Part shown: piece by piece, positions 1 through 6,074 of the stretch
How the letters are laid out: each line of letters starts with the position of its first letter
How positions within the stretch are numbered: the stretch's first letter is position 1
Assembly (NCBI GenBank): GCA_913059105.1
Contig: CAJXRL010000171.1
Coordinates: forward strand, 1-6,074
Length of the DNA: 6,074 nt
Source of the DNA: an uncultured Flavobacteriales bacterium
Lineage (GTDB): Bacteria; Bacteroidota; Bacteroidia; Flavobacteriales_E; Vicingaceae
Reading direction: 5' to 3'
Position numbers and translations under genes: made by a program
The notes under the pieces: model-generated
The model's database searches: none
Seen by the model: the letters and a program-made list of their open reading frames with translations, nothing else
Told to the model about the DNA's origin: nothing

Positions 1-48
1 CGAGATTTCTGCCTGTCTCGTGGGCTCGGAGATGTGTATAAGAGACAG
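1..48 (+). other. Nextera P7 sequencing adapter (technical, left end)
   Basis: This is not genomic DNA. Bases 1-6 match the end of the Illumina P7 primer, 7-14 (TTCTGCCT) match the reverse complement of i7 index N703, 15-29 are the Nextera read-2 adapter, and 30-48 are the 19-bp Tn5 mosaic end. The same sequence, inverted, closes the other end of the window, as expected from untrimmed read-through of short inserts. Native sequence starts at base 49. An open reading frame enters nusA from GTG at 20 and would add ten false residues (MGSEMCIRDS) to the protein. The adapter assignment is from recognised sequence; the index number is from memory. Confidence 0.98.
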
Positions 49-544
49 CCCTGTTGGTGCTTGTGTTGGGATGAAAGGTTCTAGAATTCATGGAATTGTT
101 CGTGAGTTACGAAACGAAAACATTGATGTAATTAATTTTACCTCTAACAATCAATTATACATTACAAGAGCGCTAAGTCCAGCTAAGGTATCTTCTATTA
201 AACTGGATGATGAAAATGGTAAAGCAGAGGTTTACCTTTCTCCAGACCAGGTTTCACTGGCCATTGGTAGAGGTGGACATAACATTAAGTTAGCAGGTAA
301 ATTAAGTGGTTACGAAATAGACGTATACCGTGACAATGTAGAAAATGAGCCAGATGACGATGTTTTATTGGATGAATTTGCTGATGAAATTGAAGCTTGG
401 ATCATCGATGAATTAAAAGCAATTGGCTGCGACACTGCTAAAAATGTTTTAGAATTGTCGGAAGAAGAGTTATTGAAAAGAACTGACTTAGAAGAAGAAA
501 CGATTAAGGAAGTTCGAAATATATTTAAGTCTGAGTTTGAATAA
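49..544 (+). CDS. nusA: Transcription termination/antitermination factor NusA, C-terminal part (5' truncated)
   Basis: NusA binds RNA polymerase and nascent RNA and modulates pausing, intrinsic termination and antitermination. Only the last 164 complete residues are present, counting Pro1 at 50-52. Base 49 is the third base of the preceding codon, and a C there fits the Asp of the conserved (D)PVGACVGMKGSR motif. KH1 carries the GXXG loop G7-M-K-G10. KH2 carries AIGRGGHNIKLAGKL with GXXG at G73-R-G-G76. After an acidic linker (about 98-113), residues 105-159 form a helical helix-hairpin-helix-like module (AIGCDTAKNVLELSEEELL). This gives one short C-terminal module rather than the two acidic repeats of E. 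coli NusA. The N-terminal RNAP-binding domain, S1 domain and start of KH1 lie off the contig. The stop is TAA at 542-544, and infB follows after 35 bp on the same strand, the usual operon order. Truncation is at an adapter junction, so it is technical. Confidence 0.97.
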
Positions 545-579
545 ACTCAAAACAAAACAGTAAACTAGAGTAAAATTAT

Positions 580-3480
580 ATGGCCGTACAAAGACTGAGT
601 AAAGTTGCCAGAGAGCTCAACGTTGGTATTAGCACTCTTGTTGATTTCCTTGAAACAAAAGGAGTAACCATAGACGCTAAGCCCAATACTAAGTTGGATG
701 CTGACGTGTATGACATAGTTAGCCAAGAATTTGCTTCCGACAAAGGAGCAAAGGAAGAGTCTAAGAATGTCAGCATGCCATCCACTGACAGAGAAAGTGT
801 TTCTATTGAGAGCAACAAAGCTGAAGTAGAAAGAACTCCTGCAGCAGAAACCGAAGACGAGAGTATTCTTGACGAGAGTATTCTTATTAAGAATATTCCT
901 GCCGACGAGATTGTCGAGACTCCTGTAGCACCTGTAGCACCTGTAGCACCTGCAGCTCCTGCAGCTCCTGCAGCTCCTGCAGCTCCTATTGTAGAGGTGG
1001 AAAAATCGAACAAAGTAGAGATTTTACCTGCCGACAATACTGACGATGATGGGAAAGTTAAAGTTTTAGGTAAAATTGATTTGTCTTCGATGAACTTGAA
1101 AACTCGCCCAGACAAGAAGTCGAAAAAAGACCAAGTAGCAGAAGCGAAAGCCGATAAGGTAACGAAAGCTGAGCAAGAGAAAGCGAAGAAAGAAGCTGAC
1201 AAAGTTGCCGGCAAAGAAGCAGCAGTTCAAAAGAAAGTAAAGGAAGAAGAGACTGCGAGAGCAGCCGTTGAAGAGGCTGAGAAAAAACGCCTCGCAGCAA
1301 TTGAGGCAGCTAAGCCTCAGGAGATAAAAACAACTGTAGGGAAATTAGAAGGAATTAAGGTTCTAGGAAAAATTGAATTACCAGTTGAGAAAAAACCCGT
1401 CGCTTCTTCGTCCCATAATAAAGAAACTCAAAAGCCAAAACGCAAGAGAAAGCGTATTGCTCCTGCCGGTGGTGGTGGAGTTGGCAGACCAGTTCAACAG
1501 AAACCCGGAGGAAGTAGAAGAGGTGCTGGAGGCGGAAGCGGAAGCGGAGGCGGTCAGAAGAAAGGCCCAGATGTAGAATTAACCGACAAGCAAATTCAAG
1601 AGCAAATTAAAGAGACTCTTGCAAGATTGACTGGTGGTGGAAAGTCGAAAGGCTCAAAATACAGAAGACAAAAAAGAGATGCAGCAGCTGACGTTGCTCA
1701 ACAAGAAGCAGTAGAAGCAGAATTGCAAAAAAGCATTCTGAAAGTAACCGAGTTTGTTACGGCAAACGAATTGGCATCTATGATGGATGTAAATGTAAAT
1801 GAGGTTATTTCAGCTTGTATGTCTCTTGGTTTATTCGTTTCGATTAACCAAAGACTAGATGCCGAAACACTGACGATTGTAGCTGAAGAATTTGGTTTTG
1901 AACTTGAATTTATTAAAGCAGACTCTCAAGAAGATGTTGAAGAAGAAGAGGATGCTCCAGAAGATTTAAAAGAACGTTACCCAATCGTTACCGTTATGGG
2001 TCACGTTGATCACGGTAAGACGTCATTATTGGATTATATTCGAGAAGCTAATGTTATTGCTGGTGAAGCTGGTGGAATTACGCAGCATATTGGTGCTTAC
2101 AACGTAGGTCTTAAAAATGACAAACGAATTACTTTCTTAGACACTCCAGGTCACGAAGCCTTTACGGCAATGAGAGCAAGGGGTGCACAAGTAACTGATG
2201 TTGTTATTGTTGTTATTGCAGCCGATGATAACGTTATGCCTCAAACTAAAGAAGCAATAAATCATGCTCAAGCAGCTGGTGTGCCAATTATTTTTGCATT
2301 CAACAAGATAGATCGTGATACTGCTAATACAGACAATTTGAGAAATGAACTTTCTCAAATGGATATATTAGTTGAAGAATGGGGTGGTAAATTCCAATCG
2401 CAAGAAGTTTCTGCAAAAACAGGACAAGGCGTTGAAGAATTACTTGAGAAAGTATTGCTTGAAGCTGAATTATTAGAGTTGAAAGCCAATCCTGATAAAA
2501 ATGCAAAAGGAGCAGTTATTGAATCTGAATTAGACAAAGGTAGAGGTTATGTTTCTACACTATTAGTTCAAAGTGGAACTATGAAAGTGGGAGACGTTAT
2601 TTTAGCCGGACCACATTCGGGTAAAGTGAAAGCCATGTTTAACGAACGTGGACAAGAAGTGAAAATAGCAGGTCCATCTATTCCTGTTTCTGTTCTTGGT
2701 TTAAGCGGCGCACCTAGTGCAGGTGATACGTTCAATATTATGGACGACGAGAGAGAAGCAAGAACCGTTGCAACTAAACGTCTTCAATTACAGAGAGAGC
2801 AAGGAACAAGAGTTAAGAAACACATTACGCTTGATGAAATTGGAAGAAGAATTGCCATTGGTGATTTCCAAGAGTTAAACGTTATTGTGAAAGGTGATGT
2901 AGATGGTTCTATCGAGGCACTTTCCGATTCATTGTTGAAACTTTCTACAGAGCAAATTCAGGTAAACATTATTCACAAGTCTGTCGGCGCAATTTCAGAA
3001 TCTGATATTATGTTAGCTGCAGCTTCTGACGCTATTGTAATTGGTTTCCAAGTTAGACCTTCAGTTAGTGCAAGAAAGATTGCTGAAGTTGAGGAAATCG
3101 ACATCAGGTTATATTCAATTATCTACGATGCAATTGAAGAATTGAAATCTGCAATGGAAGGAATGTTGAAAGCTAAGATTGAGGAGCAGGTAACTGCAAC
3201 AATCGAGATTAGAGAAACATTCAGAATTTCTAAAGTAGGTACTATTGCAGGTTGTATGGTGTTAGATGGTAAAGTGAATAGAAACCATAAAATTCGAGTT
3301 ATTAGAGATGGTATTGTAGTGTTTTCAGGATTTCTTGGATCATTGAAACGATTCAAAGACGATGTGAAAGAAGTTGCTAAAGGGTATGAATGTGGATTGA
3401 ACATTGATAAGTTCAACGACATTAAAGAAGGCGACATCATTGAAGCATACGAAGAAGTAGAAGTGAAACAAACACTCTAG
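580..3480 (+). CDS. infB: Translation initiation factor IF-2
   Basis: IF2 is the cytoplasmic GTPase that brings formyl-Met-tRNA to the 30S subunit and promotes 50S joining. The 966-residue protein is complete and in the long range normal for Bacteroidota. Domains in order: IF2_N winged module (about 3-50); disordered linker with a DESIL duplication (93-102), Pro-Ala repeat (115-136) and KVLGKIDL motif (161-168); Lys/Glu/Ala-rich helical stretch (174-245); a second KVLGKIEL (260-267); Arg/Lys and Gly-rich tract (285-330); second IF2_N-like module (387-447); G domain with GHVDHGKT (474-481), GGITQHIG (498-505), DTPGH (521-525), NKID (575-578) and SAK (611-613); domain II (about 643-740); domain III (about 750-850); C-terminal fMet-tRNA-binding domain (about 865-966, with YECGL at 936-940). 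All GTPase motifs are intact. ATG at 580 gives the standard MAVQRLSKVARELNV start. No strong Shine-Dalgarno is visible, which is common in this phylum. It is probably cotranscribed with nusA and ends at the palindromic terminator 18 nt downstream. Confidence 0.98.
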   Translation: MAVQRLSKVARELNVGISTLVDFLETKGVTIDAKPNTKLDADVYDIVSQEFASDKGAKEESKNVSMPSTDRESVSIESNKAEVERTPAAETEDESILDESILIKNIPADEIVETPVAPVAPVAPAAPAAPAAPAAPIVEVEKSNKVEILPADNTDDDGKVKVLGKIDLSSMNLKTRPDKKSKKDQVAEAKADKVTKAEQEKAKKEADKVAGKEAAVQKKVKEEETARAAVEEAEKKRLAAIEAAKPQEIKTTVGKLEGIKVLGKIELPVEKKPVASSSHNKETQKPKRKRKRIAPAGGGGVGRPVQQKPGGSRRGAGGGSGSGGGQKKGPDVELTDKQIQEQIKETLARLTGGGKSKGSKYRRQKRDAAADVAQQEAVEAELQKSILKVTEFVTANELASMMDVNVNEVISACMSLGLFVSINQRLDAETLTIVAEEFGFELEFIKADSQEDVEEEEDAPEDLKERYPIVTVMGHVDHGKTSLLDYIREANVIAGEAGGITQHIGAYNVGLKNDKRITFLDTPGHEAFTAMRARGAQVTDVVIVVIAADDNVMPQTKEAINHAQAAGVPIIFAFNKIDRDTANTDNLRNELSQMDILVEEWGGKFQSQEVSAKTGQGVEELLEKVLLEAELLELKANPDKNAKGAVIESELDKGRGYVSTLLVQSGTMKVGDVILAGPHSGKVKAMFNERGQEVKIAGPSIPVSVLGLSGAPSAGDTFNIMDDEREARTVATKRLQLQREQGTRVKKHITLDEIGRRIAIGDFQELNVIVKGDVDGSIEALSDSLLKLSTEQIQVNIIHKSVGAISESDIMLAAASDAIVIGFQVRPSVSARKIAEVEEIDIRLYSIIYDAIEELKSAMEGMLKAKIEEQVTATIEIRETFRISKVGTIAGCMVLDGKVNRNHKIRVIRDGIVVFSGFLGSLKRFKDDVKEVAKGYECGLNIDKFNDIKEGDIIEAYEEVEVKQTL
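856..885 (+). repeat. 15-bp perfect tandem duplication in infB
   Basis: GACGAGAGTATTCTT occurs twice back to back (856-870 and 871-885) and encodes DESIL-DESIL, IF2 residues 93-102. It is in frame and lies in the disordered N-terminal linker, so it is probably a tolerated recent duplication. Confidence 0.9.
922..987 (+). repeat. 9-bp coding minisatellite (Pro-Ala repeat) in infB
   Basis: There are seven 9-bp units plus a partial CCT: three copies of CCTGTAGCA (922-948) followed by four of CCTGCAGCT (949-984). They encode (PVA)3(PAA)4P, IF2 residues 115-136, a Pro-Ala spacer in the flexible linker. Units within each block are identical at DNA level, and the blocks differ at two positions (T/C, changing Val to Ala, and a silent A/T), which suggests two rounds of slippage expansion. 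Copy number may vary between strains or be compressed by short-read assembly. Confidence 0.95.
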
Positions 3481-3498
3481 CCAGAATTCTATTTAAAT

Positions 3499-3538
3499 AT
3501 ATAAAAGGGCTTCAATGTACATTGAAGCCCTTTTATAT
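3499..3538. terminator. Bidirectional intrinsic terminator between convergent genes
   Basis: This is a perfect 40-bp palindrome centred between 3518 and 3519. The GC-richer core is GGGCTTCAAT / ATTGAAGCCC around a GTAC tetraloop, flanked by A4 on the left and T4 on the right and then alternating AT. In either direction RNA folds into a long hairpin ending in a U-rich tract. It starts 18 nt after the infB stop and lies 15 nt past the stop of the minus-strand gene at 3554, so it plausibly ends transcripts from both sides. Confidence 0.93.
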
Positions 3539-3553
3539 TAATTGATTATCCTC

Positions 3554-4273
3554 TTAACGAATTACAGTAACAAGCTGGGTATTAAAATTTCCATTTAAAT
3601 TAACTTGTAACAAATAAGTTCCAGTTGCTAAGCTTGCTATAAATGGTAATTGAATTCTATTCAGCCCCTCAGATAGATACATGAGTTCTACATGAATTTT
3701 TTTACCAGAAGAAGTAAATAATTGCACATTTGCCAATCCTTCATCTTCTTTTCGGTTTAAATACTCCATCTGAACTTGGTGTCCATTACTTGGATTTGGG
3801 AACACTTTCATAGCGCCCAATTCTCTACCGGCCAACTGTTCTTCTTTTTTAGGATTGATGGAGTAAATCTCAGCATAGCAGGATACATAACAACAAGAAA
3901 TACCACAATTACTATATTCAAATAAAGATTGTTCTGCAGTAATTACCACTTCATTAATATAATAGGAAGCTTTAGATAAATAAATATTTTGTTCTACAAC
4001 TTCGCCTTCTTCAATAACTAATGTTATAGCACTTCTCTCGTAACCAACATATGAAATTTCGACATCTATGATTCCAGCTGGAATAGCTGCAACTGAAAAT
4101 AAACCATCAAAATCTGTTGCCGTGCCGCTTAGAAACTCTCCATCAACCTTAATAGAGATGTTAGTAAACGGCAATGGCTCTTCGAATTCCTTGTCATAGA
4201 CAGCTCCTTTAAAGCTTTGTGATATAGAAATTTGAGAACACAAAATGGCAAAATAAAATAATACTGTTTTCAT
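3554..4273 (-). CDS. Small secreted protein: CarboxypepD_reg-like domain, Cys cluster, T9SS type A sorting domain
   Basis: 239 residues with no recognised specific function. M1-Q19 is a Sec signal peptide (MKTVLFYFAILCSQISISQ), with cleavage probably near residues 18-20. C12 lacks a proper lipobox, so a lipoprotein is unlikely. Residues 21-100 match the CarboxypepD_reg-like beta-sandwich (FKGAVYDKEFEEPLPFTNI..., TDFDGLFSV, ISYVGYE), and EVVITAE at 108-114 resembles the link into the plug of TonB-dependent receptors. No plug or barrel follows. Instead there is a cysteine cluster C123, C127, C128, C132 (CX3CCX3C) and a charged linker. Residues about 154-239 are a T9SS type A sorting domain, with MKVFPNPSNG (155-164), LFTSSGKKI, LPF and GTYLLQV motifs, which directs export across the outer membrane and usually removal of the tail or surface anchoring. 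The ATG at 4271-4273 is chosen because the signal peptide begins there; an upstream in-frame TTG at 4319-4321 adds 16 residues before it and is less likely. It ends at the shared terminator. Confidence 0.85.
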   Translation of the reverse strand: MKTVLFYFAILCSQISISQSFKGAVYDKEFEEPLPFTNISIKVDGEFLSGTATDFDGLFSVAAIPAGIIDVEISYVGYERSAITLVIEEGEVVEQNIYLSKASYYINEVVITAEQSLFEYSNCGISCCYVSCYAEIYSINPKKEEQLAGRELGAMKVFPNPSNGHQVQMEYLNRKEDEGLANVQLFTSSGKKIHVELMYLSEGLNRIQLPFIASLATGTYLLQVNLNGNFNTQLVTVIR

Positions 4274-4314
4274 AGTCTTAAGTTTTAGTGAATAAAAAAG
4301 GCGCCCTTGTATAA

Positions 4315-4326
4315 TTGACAAGTCAA
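4315..4326. promoter_or_regulatory. Short inverted repeat in the leader of the T9SS gene (possible operator, weak)
   Basis: TTGAC-AA-GTCAA is a perfect 5-bp-arm inverted repeat 42 bp upstream of the ATG at 4273, within the 178-bp gap 4274-4451. On the minus strand a TATACA-like hexamer lies just downstream of it. I found no convincing Bacteroidota promoter (TTTG, then TAnnTTTG) in the gap and no strong hairpin terminator after the upstream permease gene. A repeat this short can arise by chance. Confidence 0.2.
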
Positions 4327-4451
4327 CCTAATAATTTGTCTACCTGACTGTGAAAAGAACCAATAATGTTTTGGGATTAGCAATTAAGGGTAATAAAATT
4401 TGAAATCCTCAATAATTCCTGGTGAAATACAATTTGAATATTAATTGAAGT

Positions 4452-6027
4452 CTAAAAATAAATAGCCCCTAATATTACAGCACTCACAACCATATAGATT
4501 ATGGTTAATGGACCACCTATTCTCATAAAGTCCTTAAAATTATACCCCCCCGACCCGTAAACCATCAAATTGGTTTGGTACCCGATCGGTGTAATAAAAT
4601 TAGCTGCTGCTCCAAAAGACACAATTAAGATAAATGGAATAGGATTCAACCCCAGTTGCATGGCAATAGAAACCGATATGGGAAAAAGAATTGCAACCGC
4701 AGCTTTATTTGTTATGTAAGCCGCCAATACATTTGTAATTAAGAAAATTAGCATTAAAAATAAAGTAGGATTTAGGTAGTTCTGCAGCAATAAAAAGCCG
4801 TCTGCCAAATAAATTGACGCCCCAGAATTAATCATCGCTTTACCAAATGCCAACCCAAAAGCTATTAAAATAATTAAATCAAAATCTAGCCCCTTGCGAA
4901 TCTCGTTGAGAGGCATTATTTTGAGTAAAATACCTAACAACAATACGCAAGCTAAGCACAGGAATAATGAAAGAGAACTAACTGAAGACACAACGACAGA
5001 AGCAATCAGAGCAACAAAGACCAATGATACCTTTTTAACATTTATGTCTTCTGCTTCCTCGGTATGGCTCAAAATATAGAAAGCTCGATTGTTCTTTGCC
5101 CTTGAAATAAAATTGCTTCCACTAAATACCAATAGAACATCGCCCGCTTTTAGTTCCATATCTCCAATTTTTCCGGACAAGCGTTCCCCATTTCTGTGTA
5201 TAGCTACAATAGCTGCATCAAAACGAGCTCTAAAGTCTGTTTCTTTTACCTTCTTCCTTATTAAAGATGAATTAAATGAAACAACCACTTCATTGGTACT
5301 TGACCTCTCCCCTAATAAACGGTTAACAATTTTAGGGAGAGTTAAGCCTAGGTTACCTTCCTTAATTCCTTCTAAAGCACCGGTTTCTCCAGCAAAGATC
5401 AAAGCGTCATCTTCTTGTAATATGAAGTCTGGAGCCACAGGGCTAAAACTTGATTCATTTCTGACAACCTCAACTAAATATAAACCTTTCAGTGCTCTAA
5501 ATCCAGCAGATTCCACCGTTCCACTGATTAGTTTAGAATTCGATTTAATTTGCGCTTCTACAAAATATTCACGATTCACTCCTTGCTCGTCCTCTTTATC
5601 CGAAAGGGTATTCGGTAATAATTTATTCCCAAAAAACAACAGATAAATTATTCCAATCACCAACATGGGCAAGCCAACCGCAGTAAAGTCAAAAATGGAA
5701 AGTGGTTCAAACCCAGCCTCTATCGCCAAGCCATTTACAATTAAGTTAGTACTTGTTCCAACTAAGGTAACACAACCTCCCAAAATAGCTGCATAAGACA
5801 AGGGAATTAGCAATTTAGAAGGTGCTACCTTGTTTTTAATTGCCCAGTTATTGGTATAGGGCATCATCATAGCAACCAAAGGAGTATTGTTAAAAAAAGC
5901 TGAAAAGGAAGCGACAACTGTCATCATTCCAAACTTAAAAGAACTTAGGCTCTTACTTCTGCCGAAAAGCCGATGAAACAAAACGTTAACTACAGATGAT
6001 TTCTTAAAAATATCACTGATTATAAGC
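4452..6027 (-). CDS. SLC13/DASS-family permease with two TrkA-C domains (N-terminus truncated)
   Basis: Inner-membrane secondary transporter of the divalent anion:Na+ symporter superfamily. Relatives carry sulfate, phosphate or dicarboxylates, and the substrate cannot be told here. There are 524 complete residues, counting L1 at 6026-6024; base 6027 is the last base of the preceding codon. The first half-repeat has FNNTPLVAMMMPYTNNWA (45-62) and the GTSTNL substrate/Na+ motif (90-95), with membrane segments near 33-57, 72-100 and 115-133. Two cytoplasmic TrkA-C (RCK_C) domains follow at about 155-215 (ending LQEDDALIFAGE) and 246-304 (ending LKAGDVLLVFSGS). The second membrane half spans 333-524, with TNKAAVAILFPI (439-450) and TPIGYQTNLMVYG (479-491). 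This layout is that of the E. coli YfbS-type group, usually about 600 residues, so roughly 70-80 N-terminal residues are missing. The apparent start MGSEMCIRDR comes from adapter. The stop is TAG at 4454-4452. Confidence 0.93.
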
Positions 6028-6074
6028 CTGTCTCTTATACACATCTCCGAGCCCACGAGACAGGCAGAAATCTC
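6028..6074 (-). other. Nextera P7 sequencing adapter (technical, right end)
   Basis: Bases 6028-6046 are the Tn5 mosaic end in the outward reading direction, followed by the read-2 adapter complement (to 6061), AGGCAGAA (6062-6069, i7 N703 from memory) and ATCTC of P7. All 47 bases are the exact reverse complement of 2-48. This is untrimmed read-through sequence, not a transposon end or biological inverted repeat. Native sequence stops at 6027. Confidence 0.98.

Noticed and set aside
576..1214. 212-residue minus-strand frame over the start of infB, Ala/Gly/Ser/Thr-rich
   Set aside because: Antisense shadow of infB. Its low-complexity stretch is the reverse reading of the Pro-Ala minisatellite, and it has no recognisable domain.
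3123..3440. 105-residue minus-strand frame opposite the 3' end of infB
   Set aside because: Shadow of the strongly conserved IF2 C-terminal domain.
4294..4308. GGCGCC followed by a T-run (minus strand) as a terminator or attenuator in the leader
   Set aside because: The possible stem is only about 4 bp with a 3-nt loop, too weak to support.
4274..4321. N-terminal extension of the T9SS protein from TTG at 4321
   Set aside because: It would place 16 residues ahead of a textbook signal peptide that begins with ATG at 4273.
4385..4451. Terminator after the permease gene
   Set aside because: Only a 5-bp CAATT/AATTG pair with an 8-nt loop is visible in AT-rich sequence, with no GC stem, so read-through into the T9SS gene remains possible.
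5089..5646. 185-residue plus-strand frame opposite the permease
   Set aside because: Antisense shadow of the TrkA-C region, whose sense reading has clear family motifs. The antisense protein resembles nothing known to me.
2..6074. A mobile element bounded by 47-bp perfect terminal inverted repeats
   Set aside because: The repeats are Illumina Nextera adapter with the Tn5 mosaic end; there is no transposase gene and the content is a housekeeping operon.

Overview
The window looks like a short metagenome-type contig from an AT-rich member of the Bacteroidota, most likely near Flavobacteriales. Four things support this: a type IX secretion (T9SS) C-terminal sorting domain (found essentially only in the Bacteroidota/FCB lineage), a signal peptide and CarboxypepD_reg-type domain of the usual Bacteroidota style, a NusA with one short C-terminal helical module, and an IF2 with the KVLGKIDL...TRPxKK linker typical of that phylum. 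The placement below phylum is inference.

Both ends are technical rather than biological. Bases 1-48 and 6028-6074 are Illumina Nextera P7-side adapter, including the 19-bp Tn5 mosaic end and an i7 index matching N703 as I recall it. They form a perfect 47-bp inverted terminal repeat. Real sequence runs from about 49 to 6027, and both terminal genes are truncated exactly at an adapter junction. Any annotation starting these proteins with the peptide MGSEMCIRD is an artefact.

Layout: (i) 49-544 (+), the 3' part of nusA; (ii) 580-3480 (+), complete infB, 35 bp downstream in the conserved nusA-infB transcription/translation operon; (iii) 3499-3538, a perfect 40-bp palindrome serving as a bidirectional terminator between convergent units; (iv) 3554-4273 (-), a small secreted protein with a signal peptide, CarboxypepD_reg-like domain, a CX3CCX3C cysteine cluster and a T9SS sorting domain; (v) 4274-4451, an intergenic leader with a weak small inverted repeat; (vi) 4452-6027 (-), the C-terminal 524 residues of an SLC13/DASS-family permease with two internal TrkA-C (RCK_C) domains.

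The left half is housekeeping: NusA controls pausing, termination and antitermination, and IF2 delivers initiator tRNA. The right half is accessory, a membrane anion/dicarboxylate-type transporter and a secreted surface protein on the same strand, separated by about 180 bp and not obviously functionally linked. I see no CRISPR array, RNA gene, biological mobile element or defence locus. The least familiar item is the small cysteine-cluster T9SS protein, which resembles the N-terminal extension of a TonB-dependent receptor joined directly to a secretion tail with no barrel.
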